Part shown: piece by piece, positions 1 to 13,400 of the stretch | How positions within the stretch are numbered: the stretch's first letter is position 1 | Layout: the number at the start of each line of letters is the position of its first letter | Assembly (NCBI GenBank): GCA_023238725.1 | Contig: CM041531.1 | Coordinates: 17,010,643-17,074,642 of the forward strand | DNA length: 64,000 nt | Direction: 5' to 3' | Source of the DNA: Scortum barcoo | Lineage: Eukaryota; Chordata; Actinopteri; Centrarchiformes; Terapontidae | The notes under the pieces: generated by a model | What the model was told of the DNA's origin: nothing | Databases searched by the model: none | What the model saw: only the letters and a program-made list of their open reading frames with translations | Position numbers and translations under genes: made by a program

Positions 1-944
1 AAAAGAGAGGCGGATTCTTGTCAGTTTAAGTCACATTTCTGTCAATCTTTTGATATATTTATCCACCTAAGAATTATTTTGTGATTGACATTACCTGCCT
101 GCCTTACACTATGTTTGTTTCAGTGGACTGAAATGAAAACCTGTGAGGATATAAATATATCTTTTTTTATCAAAGTGAAGCAGTGATGGAAGATGGAAGT
201 CTTTTTGCCCTTCCTTAGATCACCACACAGCAGACCGCACTCCATGAGTGCTGGTAAATTCATAAAAGTAGGTGAAGGTGGCCGGTAGTGCAGCAGCCAA
301 GTTATATTAGCATAACATAACACCACTGTGTGTGCTCTTATTGGACATTTCTACACTTCAGTTTAAGTCCAATGTCAACATTCAGTGCCATCACTGGAAG
401 TAGTGCCGGCTTTATGTCATGAAAACATAAAAATATGGAAGTCGGGCTGGTGAATGGCATGCTCAGTGGCTGAATTAAAGTCAACCACTGTGCATGAGTT
501 CATGTTCTGCCACAGACTTTTGAATTTATCACAGGTGGTACTATCCGATGTTCTGGCACAGAGATCACAAGGTAAACTGTAGATCTAATGTTTTTATGTT
601 CCTGGTGTTAGTAATCCATCGGGAATGTGCACTTGCACGTTTGTAACTTGTATGGCAAGAGGAAACAATCTCGGTTGTGATATATTTCAGTTAATCAGTA
701 GGTTTTTTAATGAATTATTACAATCTATTTAGACAAAAGGTCATACGCCAAGCTCGCAGGTCAGTGATCGCTCCCTCACAGCTGTATCACACTCCCCTCC
801 CTTTGTGCTCTCTCTGGAACAGCAGATACAGGACAGAGCAGAGATGATGCCCAATATGTGTGGAATAGATGGCATTAGGCAGAGGAGTGTGAAGGTTGAT
901 TTGCATTCATATGTCTTGGTTAGATGTGTAATTAGAATGACCCC

Positions 945-947
<3 letters not shown>

Positions 948-976
<29 letters not shown>
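948..976. repeat. (CA)n microsatellite
   Basis: An uninterrupted CA dinucleotide run of about 29 bp, followed by a pyrimidine-rich stretch. Confidence 0.95.
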
Positions 977-978
<2 letters not shown>

Positions 979-1834
979 CCCTGCCTCCTTCTCCCCCTTC
1001 TTCCTCTCTCCCTTCGACACCTTCCAGGCTAACAGATCTATTTTGCAGAGAACCCTCCAACAGAGGGAGGCAGTTGTGAAAGAACTGAGGCAAGAATCAA
1101 GACCCCTGGGGCTAGAAGCAAGAAAGAGGAAGAGAAAAAGGCAGGGACAAAAAGAGACAATAGAGAAGGTAGCCTTTTTAAAACTGCCTTTAAGTTATGA
1201 TGAAACAGCACTTGCCTGAGTAAAACATGCTGATAGAGGAATTTTGGTTTTGATCGATGGCTGGTGCTGTCATTATGGAGTCTCCTTATTTTCTAATCAT
1301 TATTAGAATGAGACTTTGAGTTTCTCTGGCAACATGTTGAACACCCTGACAACAAAGGCTGTTGAATGGAAAGAAAAATTCTCAGAGAAACAGTGGAGAG
1401 AAAACAAAGGACACAAAGTGAGTGAGTGAGAGAGAGAGAAGGGGAGAACAACAAGAGAAAAAAGGACACCTGATTGATTGATATCCCACAGGGGGTCAGT
1501 GATTTAATTGTGTGTGTTTGTGTGTTTGTGTGTAACTGAGACTGAATGAATGCTAAGCAAAATGGGACTTGAATGTACCCAAGTGCAGAGAACGCGGTTA
1601 ACAATGACCTTAATGTGCTGCCTCCAATTCATTTTAAGCCCACATGGAGTGCTTGCCTTTGTTACCTTAATCAGCTGGTAAAAGCTCTGATTAAAAATGA
1701 ATCGGCTTTTCACTGGTGTATTTTAAACTGACATGGCCTCATTCACTTAGCATTACAAGTCTGATGCTTTCCTCCAGAGGCAGAGGCCTTTAAGTCATGC
1801 TAGCTGGGTGATTATGTCAATTGGTCCAACATTG

Positions 1835-2620
1835 TGGTCCTCAACATCTATCAGGTGGGTGCCATAAAATTTGGTAAACATATCCACAGACCCCAGTGGA
1901 CATTTCCTGGTTCTGAGTCAATGCATCCTTTGGTGATACCCTGACTTTATCCCTAACATGAGATTGCCATGAAATTTGGATATTCATGTTTCCCTCAGGA
2001 TGAATTGTAGCAAATGTTACTTTTCAGTCTAATGAAGCACCATAATCAGGTCAAAATTTTAACAGCCAATACTCAACTAAATATATTCTCCACATCCCCA
2101 GGTGCATTTTGTGTTCAATGCTAAGTGGCAAATGTTACCAGTCTTACACATTAAACTAAGATGGTAATCATGAAAAACATTAAATCTGTAAAACATCAGC
2201 ATGTTAGCATTATCACTGCGAGTCCAGTCCGCCACCTTGCAGTCTGGTCACCACTTTAGTCCAGGCTGAAATATCTCATCAACTATTGAGTGAATTGCTT
2301 AGAAATTTCATACCCCAAGGTCTTTCAAGGTCCAATACTGACTTTGGTTTATCACCTGATTTTCTTTGAGCTCCACCATGAGGATGACTGTTTTGAGAAT
2401 TTCCTTCTAAAATGATTGGTTGGATTACCATGAAAGTTGGGAGAAGTATCCAAGGTCCCCCACGAAAGATGAGGACTAGCTCAACCCTTTAAACATCAGC
2501 ATGTAAGCATTGTCATTGCAAGTATGTTAGCTTGTTATGCTAGCATTCAACTCAAAGTAAAGCATCGCAGCATGGAGGTAGAATCTTAGTCTTGTTTTCC
2601 CGATGCACATCTCCTAAGAG
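1835..2620. repeat. Degenerate teleost interspersed repeat
   Basis: The block has the wording of a widespread fish interspersed repeat that I recognise from memory: recurring phrases of the type 'ccatgaaatttgg', 'cctcaggatgaattgta' and 'aacatcagcatgttagcatt', the last appearing twice (near 2195 and 2495). The internal near-duplication suggests two partial copies or an internally repetitive non-autonomous element. The ends are approximate and no coding capacity is visible. The family name is not certain. Confidence 0.55.
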
Positions 2621-5290
2621 GTATAGTATTCCTCACGTCCAATCAGAATTTTGCAGAGAAGCTGGTGTGGGCCACTGGGTGTTCAGCTACCCTTTAACCC
2701 ATGAACATGCAGTTCATGTTCCACGTGCAAAACGACTCCGAAAACATTTTTTTCTCTTGGGAACACAATGAAGTAGCTATCTGTCGAGCTACTGGGCCAG
2801 TTATAAATATTTATAGATAGGGAATCATTCAGGTTCAGTGCTACCTTTGAACTGATTCAATTTTAGGTAAACCCCTCCCCTAAAAATTTCACAAGATTTT
2901 ACCAGGATTTATCACAATGTACAAATCAAATCAAATCATATCTTATAATAGTTTACCTCCATACTAACCCCCCTTCTCCACCACCACCAAACACTTGTTG
3001 CCTTCCAGTAGGATGGAGTGACACATTAGCATGCAGAGGCTTTACTCACCACACTCATATGCACAATCATCAAGCCGTTTTGTGGGCTGCAGCGGCTGAA
3101 TGTGGCTCTCCTTTGTGATTTACATGCAAACTGTGTGAGATGCTCGACGTTGGAGAATCGTTTCATATTCTAATGCCATGGCAAGAAATATAGCCATTGA
3201 GTGTGTGGCTGCTGTTGTGCATGTGTTTGTACTGTATGTGCGTATGCGAGCACTGTCGCCTCCACTGTTGATGCAGTTTATAATGCAGACTAGTTTCCGT
3301 AACAATGACACCGCAAGATTTTCATTTGGCCCTTTCTGATTACATCGCCACGAGAGAGGAATGAAATCCCAAACAGAGTGGTGACTTGTATGGCTCTGAA
3401 TATATTCTGTGATTGCTGTATGTTTTGTTTTCAATTTGTGTTTGCGCGCATAACAGGTAATAAAATGTAGGTCCCAGTTTTGGTAAAGATCCTGACTCTG
3501 TCGTAGTCATAAATCAAGAATAGACCCGGGACAGCTCGGCTTTTGGATGATGTCATTTTCCATCACTTTTCAGACTTGTGTAAAATTGCTTTCGTCTGTC
3601 TTCAGGGAGCTTACAGGGTAATGTGTTGTCAAAGATATAAAAGCTGATAGGGTACTGTGGGAACAGAGTCAGAATAGCAATCTCAGTGTTTTGTTTTATT
3701 ATCATTCTGAGCATCAAGACCACAGATATACAGCAACACAAACTGTAATTGGTTCAGTCCTGTGTCATTGCAGATAATGTTTGGCATGGTGGAGACTTGA
3801 TTTTAGAGGACGCACAAGTGGCTTCAGATGTAATGACTGATAGGTTTACTGCAGATTTCAAATGTATGTTTATGTCTGTCTCCTTCACCTCAGCATTCGG
3901 CATTGTTTATACCACAATAAAGAGAGAGCACATTGAGCTGTGCGGGGTGACTGTAAATTGCCTACATTGCAGAGGACTATAAATATTAGCTGTCCCATCA
4001 TTCAATATTCACCACAGTTGGTCACCATTAACTGAAGAGGACGGTGCGTAGTCCAGGAGTGTTTCACTGTACTGAAGCTGCGATTTGGGTACTGTGAGAA
4101 ATGGAGTTAGCGCGTATTTGCCGCCGGCCTGCACGGCTGTCACATGTTCACCATGCTCTTCTGCGAGTGGGAGGTTGAGTGAACAGGTTGAGGCCATTTG
4201 TCAGAAGAGCTATTAAATGTCTTCTGCACTGCAGTGAGAGGAGCTGTCATCTGAACTTTGCACATAACCTAAAGGCTTCTTCACACGATAGTGGCATTTG
4301 GCAATTAGCTGGCCTTTTTATAGCACTAATGCCACACTGGCTGCGTGGATTTGCACATTTGCTGCTACCAAGCTAGCAGTCATAAAGTCACAGTGGTTTT
4401 CAATAATCATGTGAGGTGATTAACTGGTTAGCATCATAAATTCTTGGGATTTGAGTGAAAGGTTCTTGGTTGTCGTGTCTGGAAGGTTGGTGCAAAGATG
4501 TAACATAAGACATTTGATGGTTTGAATTACAGCAGTACATCAGTAACTTCACACACAGTGTGGTCACAGCACTAAAAAGCCATCTTTTGTAGGTTAATGA
4601 GAAAAGATTTAAGCACTCTGGCAGTTGGCTAATATTTGTGTCTTGCAGACCCATTATCTTTCTTTCGTCACAAGCATGATTTTTGCTTGATTTCACCGTT
4701 TTCGACCCGTCCCACGTATGGATTTAATTTGTTTCAAATCCATCGTTAACTAGAAGTGGGGCCTTGCCTCAGTAAGATATCCTTCCTGTGTTCTCTTGTT
4801 CATTTTACATGTCCTCAAGTTAATTCCAGTCCTAATTAACTACCTTTGAAAGGAATCTGCGCGGTAATTACCACAAGGAGGTGGAACGGAAGCAATCACA
4901 CTCTGCACAATTTATTTCCTACCACAGGGAAAACCCTACAGAGTCACCCGCTGGCTTTTTTTTTTTTTTGTCCTGAGAATCACCCTCAGCACTCACTTTG
5001 GAAAGAGAGAAACAAAAAAATCAGGTGGCTCTGCAGACAAACACCCCTGCTGTTTTAAGCCTGGTGTGGTACATTTGCACAAGTAATTATTAAAATAAAA
5101 ACACTGGGAAAAGTGAAATGAGCAGCAGAAAAATAAACTGTGCACGTGAGACCAGAAAAGCCCAGAGGCTGATGTGAAAAATAGCTTCCACAGCAGAAAG
5201 CGATGAGGAAAAGTGAAGAATGTATGTGCTAATAACATTTAATGTCACCAATGAGGAGAATAGTGATCCATTTCCAGAGACACAGCACCA

Positions 5291-5340
5291 GCACTTTCAC
5301 AACCATTTCCAGTCCAACCTGGAAATGGTTGTGAAAGTGC
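5291..5340. repeat. Perfect inverted repeat, 21-bp stem with 8-nt loop
   Basis: Bases 5291-5311 are the exact reverse complement of 5320-5340, with 8 unpaired bases (5312-5319) between. The pairing stops abruptly on the outer side. A transcript from either strand would fold into a short perfect hairpin. It is shorter than a usual animal pre-miRNA, so it may simply be a young inverted duplication. It lies inside the upstream ntrk3 intron. Confidence 0.9.
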
Positions 5341-7245
5341 AAAAAGGACAATACCAAAACTTTTTCATTCTGCCTTAGTACTTTCTGAGTTCCCCACCCT
5401 ATCTTAACCCTGAGGCCACTGGCTCCCTCTGAAGATAAGAGCAGGTCACTGTAGCTTACGTACATATTATTAGTGAGCAAGAGTAAATTGTGGATTTGTT
5501 GGTGCTTATTTTGACGTAATACACATTTAGTGAGCAAGTGAGTATTTACAGCCACAGGACAGTGTGTGTGGGATTGACTGAAAATAAACAACAGCATCTG
5601 TATCCATGATAATGAAGGAACATGTCAACCAGTGCAACGGTTGATGTGTTTTTAATTGGTTTTGACAACAATAGAGTTCTATGGCACAAAGAAATAAGAA
5701 ATATATTAGGTTATGACTACACAGACAAAACATGAGTGGAATAACTTAGTTGTTGGTTGAGGGTTTTCCAAGTTTTCTCACTAGGTGTTACTTTGGATAT
5801 TGTTGACTTACTATCTTGCCTAATGATCCAGTGTCTTTTTAGAGATATTAGTTGTAAATAAAAACTAGCAATGCCTTTGTTCAGAGTACTTTCTGTGAAT
5901 ATTCTCAGGGCGACATTCAACATCAACCACCCTCACCTGTGAGATAGATAGGGCAGCTGCTGTGTGTGGCCTGGGAGGTGAAATCCAGGCCAAATGAAAG
6001 TCCACAAAGTACTTGCCGCTGCAGTCACTGCTGAAAGTACAGTTATAACTGAAAGTGACTAAGTGCATCAACATTTTTATCAACTCACATCTTCTCTTAT
6101 TGGTATAGTGGCAGGACAATAAGTGCATAAAGCTCAGAAAGACTTCGCCTCTCATCGCCTTACTTTAGAGAGCAAATGAGAGGGTCCTAATTTCCTGTCC
6201 TTAATTGACTGTGAGTTTCCATGAAGCCATGAAGGGCTTCCCATCCACTGACAGGAAAATGTCTAAATAGCCAGTAATCTGCATGAAATTGTGTAGTCAT
6301 GACTTAGAGTGGGTGTGTGGGTGTGTTTAATAAAAATAAATAAAACGGTTTTCTCTCACATAGTTAAAAAGGTCTTCATTTTAGTTCACTGTGATCATGC
6401 TTTACAAGCTGACAAAGCCCAGAGATAAAAGTTGGCTTTTATCTGGAAGGTGGCTAGTCTAGCAGTTTGCATGCTCTTTTAATTCATCACCGAGGCTTGG
6501 TCCACAGATGCACCTGCTGGCCCTGAACTTGGATAATACCTTAATGAACGCGTCCATTTTAAAACCCTGGAGGCAAAGGCGACTCTGTCTCTGCTCCTGT
6601 AGAGTAAATTAGATTGACTTCTAAACTCAGAGAAACAGATGATGCAAATGTCATACTTGATCAATGGATTTGGCTGAATTAGCTAATGCACCTGCAAACT
6701 GCACCTTACATAAACATAAAACATTCGCCTCGCCGAGATTGCAGAACCTTACACGAAGGAACACTGAGTGATGTCGACCAGACTGACACGTCTCCTGAAA
6801 ATAATGGAGGAATTTCAGCTGGAGTGACATATTTCCAACACAGAAAGGTGAAATTTTGTGTGCTGGAGAAACACACTGGCTGGCAAAGCATAGAAGGATG
6901 TGAGAAATGAGATTTAACTAATCTTCAAACGACGGCATGCCACAGTGATCTAAGACTTCCAGAAGGACTCCCTGGACAAACTGGTGTCTGTTACTCTGAA
7001 CATGTTAAATGAATAATAATTTTTTTTTTTTTTTGCTGCTCATGGCATGTCCTTTGATGATCAACTGCATTCTTGCCATCTTGCGTGTGAGAGAGATGCA
7101 GCTGTGTATTAGGCTGGATATAAGATGAGAAAGGAAGTGGTATAATTTTTATTAATAAAAATGACTGTATTGAGTTACAGTTTGTATTGGATACAATACA
7201 TATGCTTTAGATGTGATCACTGTGAGATTTTGTTACGTTTTGATG

Positions 7246-7815
7246 GAGCCAGGCTAGCTGTTTCCCCCCATGTCAAGTATTTGTGCTAAGCTAAGCTAAC
7301 TAGTTGTTGGATCCAGCTTCATGTTTGATGATGTGGTTTTATCATAAACCGTGATGAAACTTTCTTTGTGTTTCTTCTATCTGTACACTTTCTTTGCCAA
7401 TAAAGCTGAATTTGCAGGGAAAGCTTTCTACAAGGTTTTTCAGTTGAGTCTTAGATAAAGTGACAGAACATAAACTTTGTGAATAAAGCAAATTGAAGAG
7501 GGATTTTTTAATTACAGCATGTATGAAAACATGAATGGGTGTTCATGAATGTGGTAGAATCTAAGAGACACAGACACTGTGTATTCTGTACATTGCATTC
7601 AAAGTCATTTACTGTCAAAAGGCAATTTTGAATAACCACCATGCTTTTGTTTATGGGTCCAACAAACCTGCACTATACAGTTCACTTTTTTGATGCAATC
7701 TCATTTTTGGCCCTAATAATCATAATAGAAATGATATACTGACACATCTCTACATGGGAGTGGTATCAATCTTCTCATCTAAATATTGGCAAGAAAGATT
7801 AATAAACTATGTCAT
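7246..7815. mobile_element. Split MITE copy (GCTAAGCTAAGCTAA family)
   Basis: Two pieces match the same palindromic MITE family seen at 49905-50225. At 7246-7330 there is the core with 'ggctagctgtttcccccc' and 'gctaagctaagctaac'. At 7735-7815 there is the arm with 'gagtggtatcaatcttctc' followed by a 'ggcaagaaag' stretch. About 400 bp of unrelated sequence separates core and arm, so either something inserted into the element or two fragments lie close together. Ends are approximate; the family assignment rests on memory of fish repeats and on the copies in this window. Confidence 0.55.
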
Positions 7816-7880
7816 TAATGTGGCAATTACCTTTAATTGCCATACTACATCGTGAAACTGATAGAATTGCTTTACATGGT

Positions 7881-7924
7881 GAGAATAGAATAGAATAGAA
7901 TAGAATAGAATAGAACAGAATAGA
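7881..7924. repeat. (AGAAT)n pentanucleotide tract
   Basis: About eight units of AGAAT, with one unit changed to AGAAC near the end. Confidence 0.9.
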
Positions 7925-10278
7925 TAGAAGTGGCAGACATATGCAGGGATTAGATCCAGACAGATGGTCTGCCGGGGGAGTAAGAGTCTTTGTGTAATAA
8001 TTTGATTTGAAAGTAGTTTTTGATGTTTACATATTCATTATCACACCTCTCATGTCATTATTATACAGTAGTTTCTTGAGGAGAAGAGAAATTATAACAA
8101 CCAAAGTCCTTAGTCAAGGTCTGAATTATACACAGTGCATGGCTGCATTTACCTTCTATATGAACCATATTACTACAAAAAAGTTGTGAAAAGGTTGAGG
8201 CATGAAAAGAATCTAAAAATAGCTGAAAGTTGGCTCATTTCATTTTCCAGTTCTCCTGAATAAATCAAAGTTGCTTTAATAGAGAGGAACTTTACTCTCA
8301 GATAGACGTTTCGAGGAAAATGTCCAGTGCTGAATTCCATTCTGTGCACAGGCAACGTCTCAGATGATAAAAACCCTCTCACAGGCCGTTGGGCCTTTTC
8401 ATCACTCAGGTAACATAAATGCAATTTTTAGGATGTTCTGAACTCAAGAAGTCCAATTTCCCCTTCACTCCTCAGAAAACCCTCATCTCCCAAAGAATCA
8501 AGTGGGAGGTTTTTGTGTGGTTTTGAGTGCTGCGGTTTGGAGCGAGGCCAGGCGTTCCCCAAGGCCTCATCGATCTGGCAGTGGAGTCTGATCAGATGGG
8601 TTTTCATTCCATTTCATATTGTATTAAAAAGCTGAGCATAATACTAAAGTCCTTTAGAGGTAGTTTTTTTTCATTTTCTAACGACTTTTACCCATGAGTC
8701 ACCATGATTTTCTATGTAATGATTTTATTTCAAGTGTAGTGATGTTTGAAGCAGTGTACTGCACATACATCTTTCCGCCTGTGCTGTGCAGTGGAGGGTC
8801 GGAGGCGTCAGCGGGGATTTAGAGCTGTAGCGTGCCACTTGTCCCCAGCAGTTGGGTAGGTAGTCACCCAGTGAAGACCTGACCGACTGTGCACATCTCT
8901 CCATTAAAGCGGGTGCTTGGGTATGAAAACCCTACATAAGAGCAAAAGTTGTAAATATATTGCACGTGTCACTTCATCACACCTCACCCCCCTGCAGCTC
9001 GGGGTATATAATTTGATATGACTGGATCTTGATTACTATTTACTGGCTTGTGAGGTGAGCAGCAGACTCAACTTTGTGGGTAAACAGATTCCCTGTCACA
9101 GCTCCACTGAGTCAGCTACTGTTGGCTGTCGACTTTCTGTCTTCTTGCTGTTTCCCATCCCTCCCTTCGCCTTTCCTCCCTCCCCCCCAAAGATTGCAGT
9201 TGTCAGGACCATGTTGCTTTTGACGCTGCAGTGATAGAACAGGACAGCAGATCACAGATCGCAGATCATAATTTTTGTCTTTTATTGAAGAATTAAAATT
9301 ATGGTTGGTTGACATGAATGTGTTGTATCAGGTCATACATTCACACAGCAGAGGATTAATGAATAATGATTTAAAGGGATATTTTGATGTAATAGCTCAC
9401 TTTGTAGACTTAAACATGAAAGAATGGATGACTTTGGTCATCTATTGATGGTCTATAAATGTTTTATTGGGCTCACAGACCACACCAACACCAAAATTAG
9501 GCATTTTTACTGAAATATTGCTGAAACAAATAATCAATTATCAGTATCTGGTTTATGTAAATCAACTAATAGTATCAACAAATTAATAGTTTTAATTAGA
9601 TGACAAATTCAAAGTAAGAATACACCTTTTCATCTACCCAGACTAGTTTCTTCTGTAATGGTATTTTAGAAATTCAGAGAAATTGTTTTTGTTTGTTGAA
9701 ATTCTAGATGGGTTTTAATATAATGTATAAAGATTTGTTGATACCAACTGTTAAGTATTTCTGATGTAAGTTCATTAAACGTAGGTTTCTGTATAACAAG
9801 AACTACATTTGTTGTTATTTTTGTTCTTTTGTTCTTTTTAATTACAGTTTCATTATTGTGTTGTGTTGTATCTTCATACTGGATTTGAGTGAAAGTGGGT
9901 AGGTTCACATAGAAACATGAAGTCATTTGCACCACCCACCCTGACCAATAACTACATATCTTTTCACATTCAGATTTACAGTTGCTGGCACTGCTCTAAC
10001 TGATTTCCACAGGCTACCATGCTGTATGTCATCTGATGAATAATTCATGGACTATTAGTTAAAGATCCTCCTCCATGTGTCAAGGCATGGCAAATGTGAA
10101 AACAGTACCATTCTGCACAGTGAAGCTGAAACATCCGAGTGAAGGAACAATAAGCAAAAACACATTTTGAAGTGGAGGGGGACTCACATAGTATATTATA
10201 CATGAGGCAGCTGCATTCACATTGCAGTCATCAAGGCTGTTGAACTGTTAAATGACTCATTCCTCTGTCTCATTCCAG

Positions 10279-10467
10279 GTCCAGTAGCTGTTATCAGCGG
10301 CGAAGAAGACTCTGCCAGCCCCCTTCATCATGTCAACCATGGGATTATTACCCCTTGCACTCTGGATGCGGGTCCTGATGCAGTTGTCATAGGGATGACT
10401 CGTATTCCTGTGGTGGAGAACCCTCAGTACTTCAGACATGGACACAACTGCAATAAGCCAGCCACCC
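10279..10467 (+). CDS. ntrk3: ntrk3 juxtamembrane exon (189 bp)
   Basis: The acceptor AG is at 10277-10278 and the donor is GTAAGT at 10468. Both ends are phase 1: the first two bases complete a Gly codon, and a single C is left for the next exon. It encodes 62 complete codons starting PVAVISGEEDSASPLHH, which matches the TrkC juxtamembrane segment closely. The VENPQY motif near its end is the Shc/FRS2 docking site of Trk receptors (NPxY). Departures from my memory of mammalian TrkC include His for Gln after FR, Asn for His in the NCHKP stretch, and Ala for Asp before the final Thr. The predicted membrane segment would be on the preceding exon, which is not in the window. Confidence 0.95.
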
Positions 10468-13400
10468 GTAAGTCCTAAGTTTCTATTTTTCAGACTTCCA
10501 TCGTCACGGCTGATCTTTCCCTCATTACTGCTGGTGACCGTCATTACACTTTATTTGACCTTCAGTTATGGAGATGCAAAGGAAGCCCTGAACCATTGTT
10601 GCTCAGGCACGAGGCACAAGTACTTAAAGGCAAACACCCACAGAACGTGATGCACTGCAAAGAAAAGTGCAGCATCTGGTCAGAGAGCCAGATATCAAAC
10701 ACCACGTCTTTACGAGGCTCATTACGGCCATTGCATATCCATTGTAATTTGCTGTTTATCTTCACAATGAGAAGTGCTGTGCCGCTTGGGGCAATAGTAT
10801 AATTCAGTGTCATGTACAGAGTCGGTGTGATCATATGGTGTTAGCATCTGATGGCACAGTTCAAGGCTCTTTGTAAAGGATCCGTTTAGACAATAGCAGC
10901 CTTCTGTATACCAGCTATTGGTGTTCAGACAGTCGCCCCCCCCCCACCTCACTCTCTCTTTCCCTGGGGACTCATGTTCCAGGTTGGGGAAAGACAAGAC
11001 CACTTTAAGGCCTAATTACTCACAATTACATCAACTGCTCAAGAGAATCAGCAGAAAACAACTGTGCCGGCAGCCAGCCGCAGCCTGGCGCCTGCTGCTT
11101 CCCTTCCAGACGATACCAGTCAAACCAACCACATTTAGTCAGAGAAAAGACTCTCCTCCTGTCTGAATGGCAGCGCACGTGATCACACTAGCCTGGTCCC
11201 TTTCAGCTCGGATCTGCATTGTTTACTCCTTGGCTTGCTCTCAAAATGGCCGTTGGTCAGGCTAACAGAAGTTGACTTCTGAGTTGGAGCCAATGAGAAG
11301 GAAGGAAATCCCATTTAGAGGTGATAAATAAATAAATGACGGGTCTTATGTATTATGAATTGCATGAATTGTTAATGGTCAGCCGGTGACTGATTTATAA
11401 CATCTCATGCCTCGCACAGGAGATCTGATTGCAGGCTAATGAATAAATGACAGTGGACAAAAATGAAACTCTCTCTCCCGATTACCGTGCACCTGGAATT
11501 AAAAAGCCAGAGCGTGGATGTTCAAGAAGGCAGCTTTGACGTGGGCTTTACACAATGCCCACGCCCTCTCAGAATGCTGCATCTCTTGTCTCTTTTTAGA
11601 TTTAATTTTATGTACGGGCACAAAAAAAGGAAACTGTAGGAAATGATCCCTGAATTCATCACAAGGTCGTAATGGCCACTGCTTTCTGCCATCGGCTGGA
11701 AAAACAAAATGGCTCCGAACGGCTTCTGCCTCTGCCGATCATTCCACTGAATATGGATGTATTCTTCACCCTCAGGATACACACACAGGGAGAAGAAATG
11801 GCTGCGTGTATCTATGTGTGTATCGACACTGTGTGTGTAGGTGTATCAGTGAAAGTGAATCTGTGCATGTGTGTGGATGTAGAATCTGCGATACATTTCC
11901 TTACTTTCCTCCAGCTCCTCAATGGTTAGTGTCTTCAGTCAGGGGTCCCTTGGGTGCACCCGAGGCCCTTTGGGTCCCCATTGTCCTGCTGGCCTTGCTC
12001 AGCCTGATTGTCCTGCAGCTTTATGTGTCAACCAAAGAGCTTCACTCCGCTCAGATACAGTATGGCTGCTTTACTGATGCTCGGCCACCAATCCATAATG
12101 TATTCATTCATTTACTTGAAAGCTTCTTATCCAGGAGAATAGCTTGCTGCCAGGGTCTCACGCACGTGTACACGCACACCCACTCACACACACACACACA
12201 CACTGCTGCCTAGTTCAGCAACAGCAGTCACACCAGCACACATAAATTTAAAACACACCCACACTTCTCCTTACCTATGTCCATCAGGAGTACACTAATG
12301 TGGTGGTCATTCCCAGTCTGCTTCTACCACCGGCCTTCTGGGTAATTTATAGTGCTCCTGGCTGTCAGGCTCTGTGCATTTTGAAATCAGCTTCAACAAT
12401 AACAGTGGAGTGGAGGAGGAGGAGGAGGAGGAGGAGGAACAGTCTGTTGCTGCTCTCTGCCATGCTGGCTTCTGTGAAAACAGCTGCATGTGATGGGAAA
12501 TCGCCCGCTGCAGAACTCACACCAGTGATTCCAGCGTGCCTCGCCGGATGTATTATTCATGAGTTTATCTTCAAGTCAATTCTGGGAAAAATACATATAT
12601 TGTACCATCAGTTTAATAGTTCTGGAGGAAAGACTGAGCTCACAGTATCTGGGCTGCCAGGCCAAGGCACCTGAAGACAGCAGTTCAGCTGTCATTCTCT
12701 CACTGCAGGAAAAAAGCATGAAAAAATAACCAAAATATCTGATTGTAGTTGCCCTCTAGTTGAACCTGTACACATGCAGTTGTAAACAAGCTCGAGAGAT
12801 TGGGGGCATTACGAGAAAAGTGTCATTCAGATGCCAATTTAAAAACTCAAAAGTGCAGTCTTGCAATTGGTTCATCTCCGGGATGAACTGGTGGCCTTGA
12901 CTTTCATTGCGGTAAACAGGCGAGCCATGACTGATTAGGATGTTCGTTGTGATCAGCTTTTTTTTTTCCACACGGAGCTGAAAAAGGCCAATCCTGGGGA
13001 AATGTAGCCGCATTAGGGAGATAAAGGCAGAAAAGGCAAAGGACAATTCTTTAGCCTAATGACAGATCCATATCTAGCTGGATTCGCTGTCTCCCAGCAA
13101 GTGGCTTTGTTTTATCACTCAGCTTGCTATTTTAATTACGGATTTGTCACATCCCGCTGGCCAAAATTAGACAATAGCTTTTGATGTTGGAGTATAGCGC
13201 ATAGCCTTTCATTATATCCATGTTATTAGGGACATCACATGTGGGCACAGCTTGGACAAACCCCAACTCTGTCCCCTCCGCTTTTGGTGTAACAGAGACA
13301 TAATTATGCTCAAGGTGATGTTTTTGAAGATTAAAATGTTTCCAGCAGAGGCAAGGAGTGAGTAATTTTGGCAGCTTGAAAGCTCCGCAAATGACGGGAA

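Larger units (their letters stand above)
1..10278 (+). other. ntrk3: Intron of ntrk3 upstream of the first exon in the window
   Basis: No coding exon was recognised here. The transmembrane exon that must precede the juxtamembrane exon was looked for and not seen, so it lies upstream of the window. The stretch is AT-rich and holds a CA microsatellite, a degenerate interspersed repeat, a perfect hairpin, a split MITE and an AGAAT pentanucleotide tract, each listed separately. The segment ends in a pyrimidine-rich tract and an AG acceptor at 10277-10278. Assigning the whole segment to the intron is inference from gene structure. Open frames here are short and resemble no protein I know. Confidence 0.7.

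Noticed and set aside
11806..12213. A 135-codon open frame
   Set aside because: It runs into a CA repeat, has no recognisable domain and no splice context, and lies in an intron.
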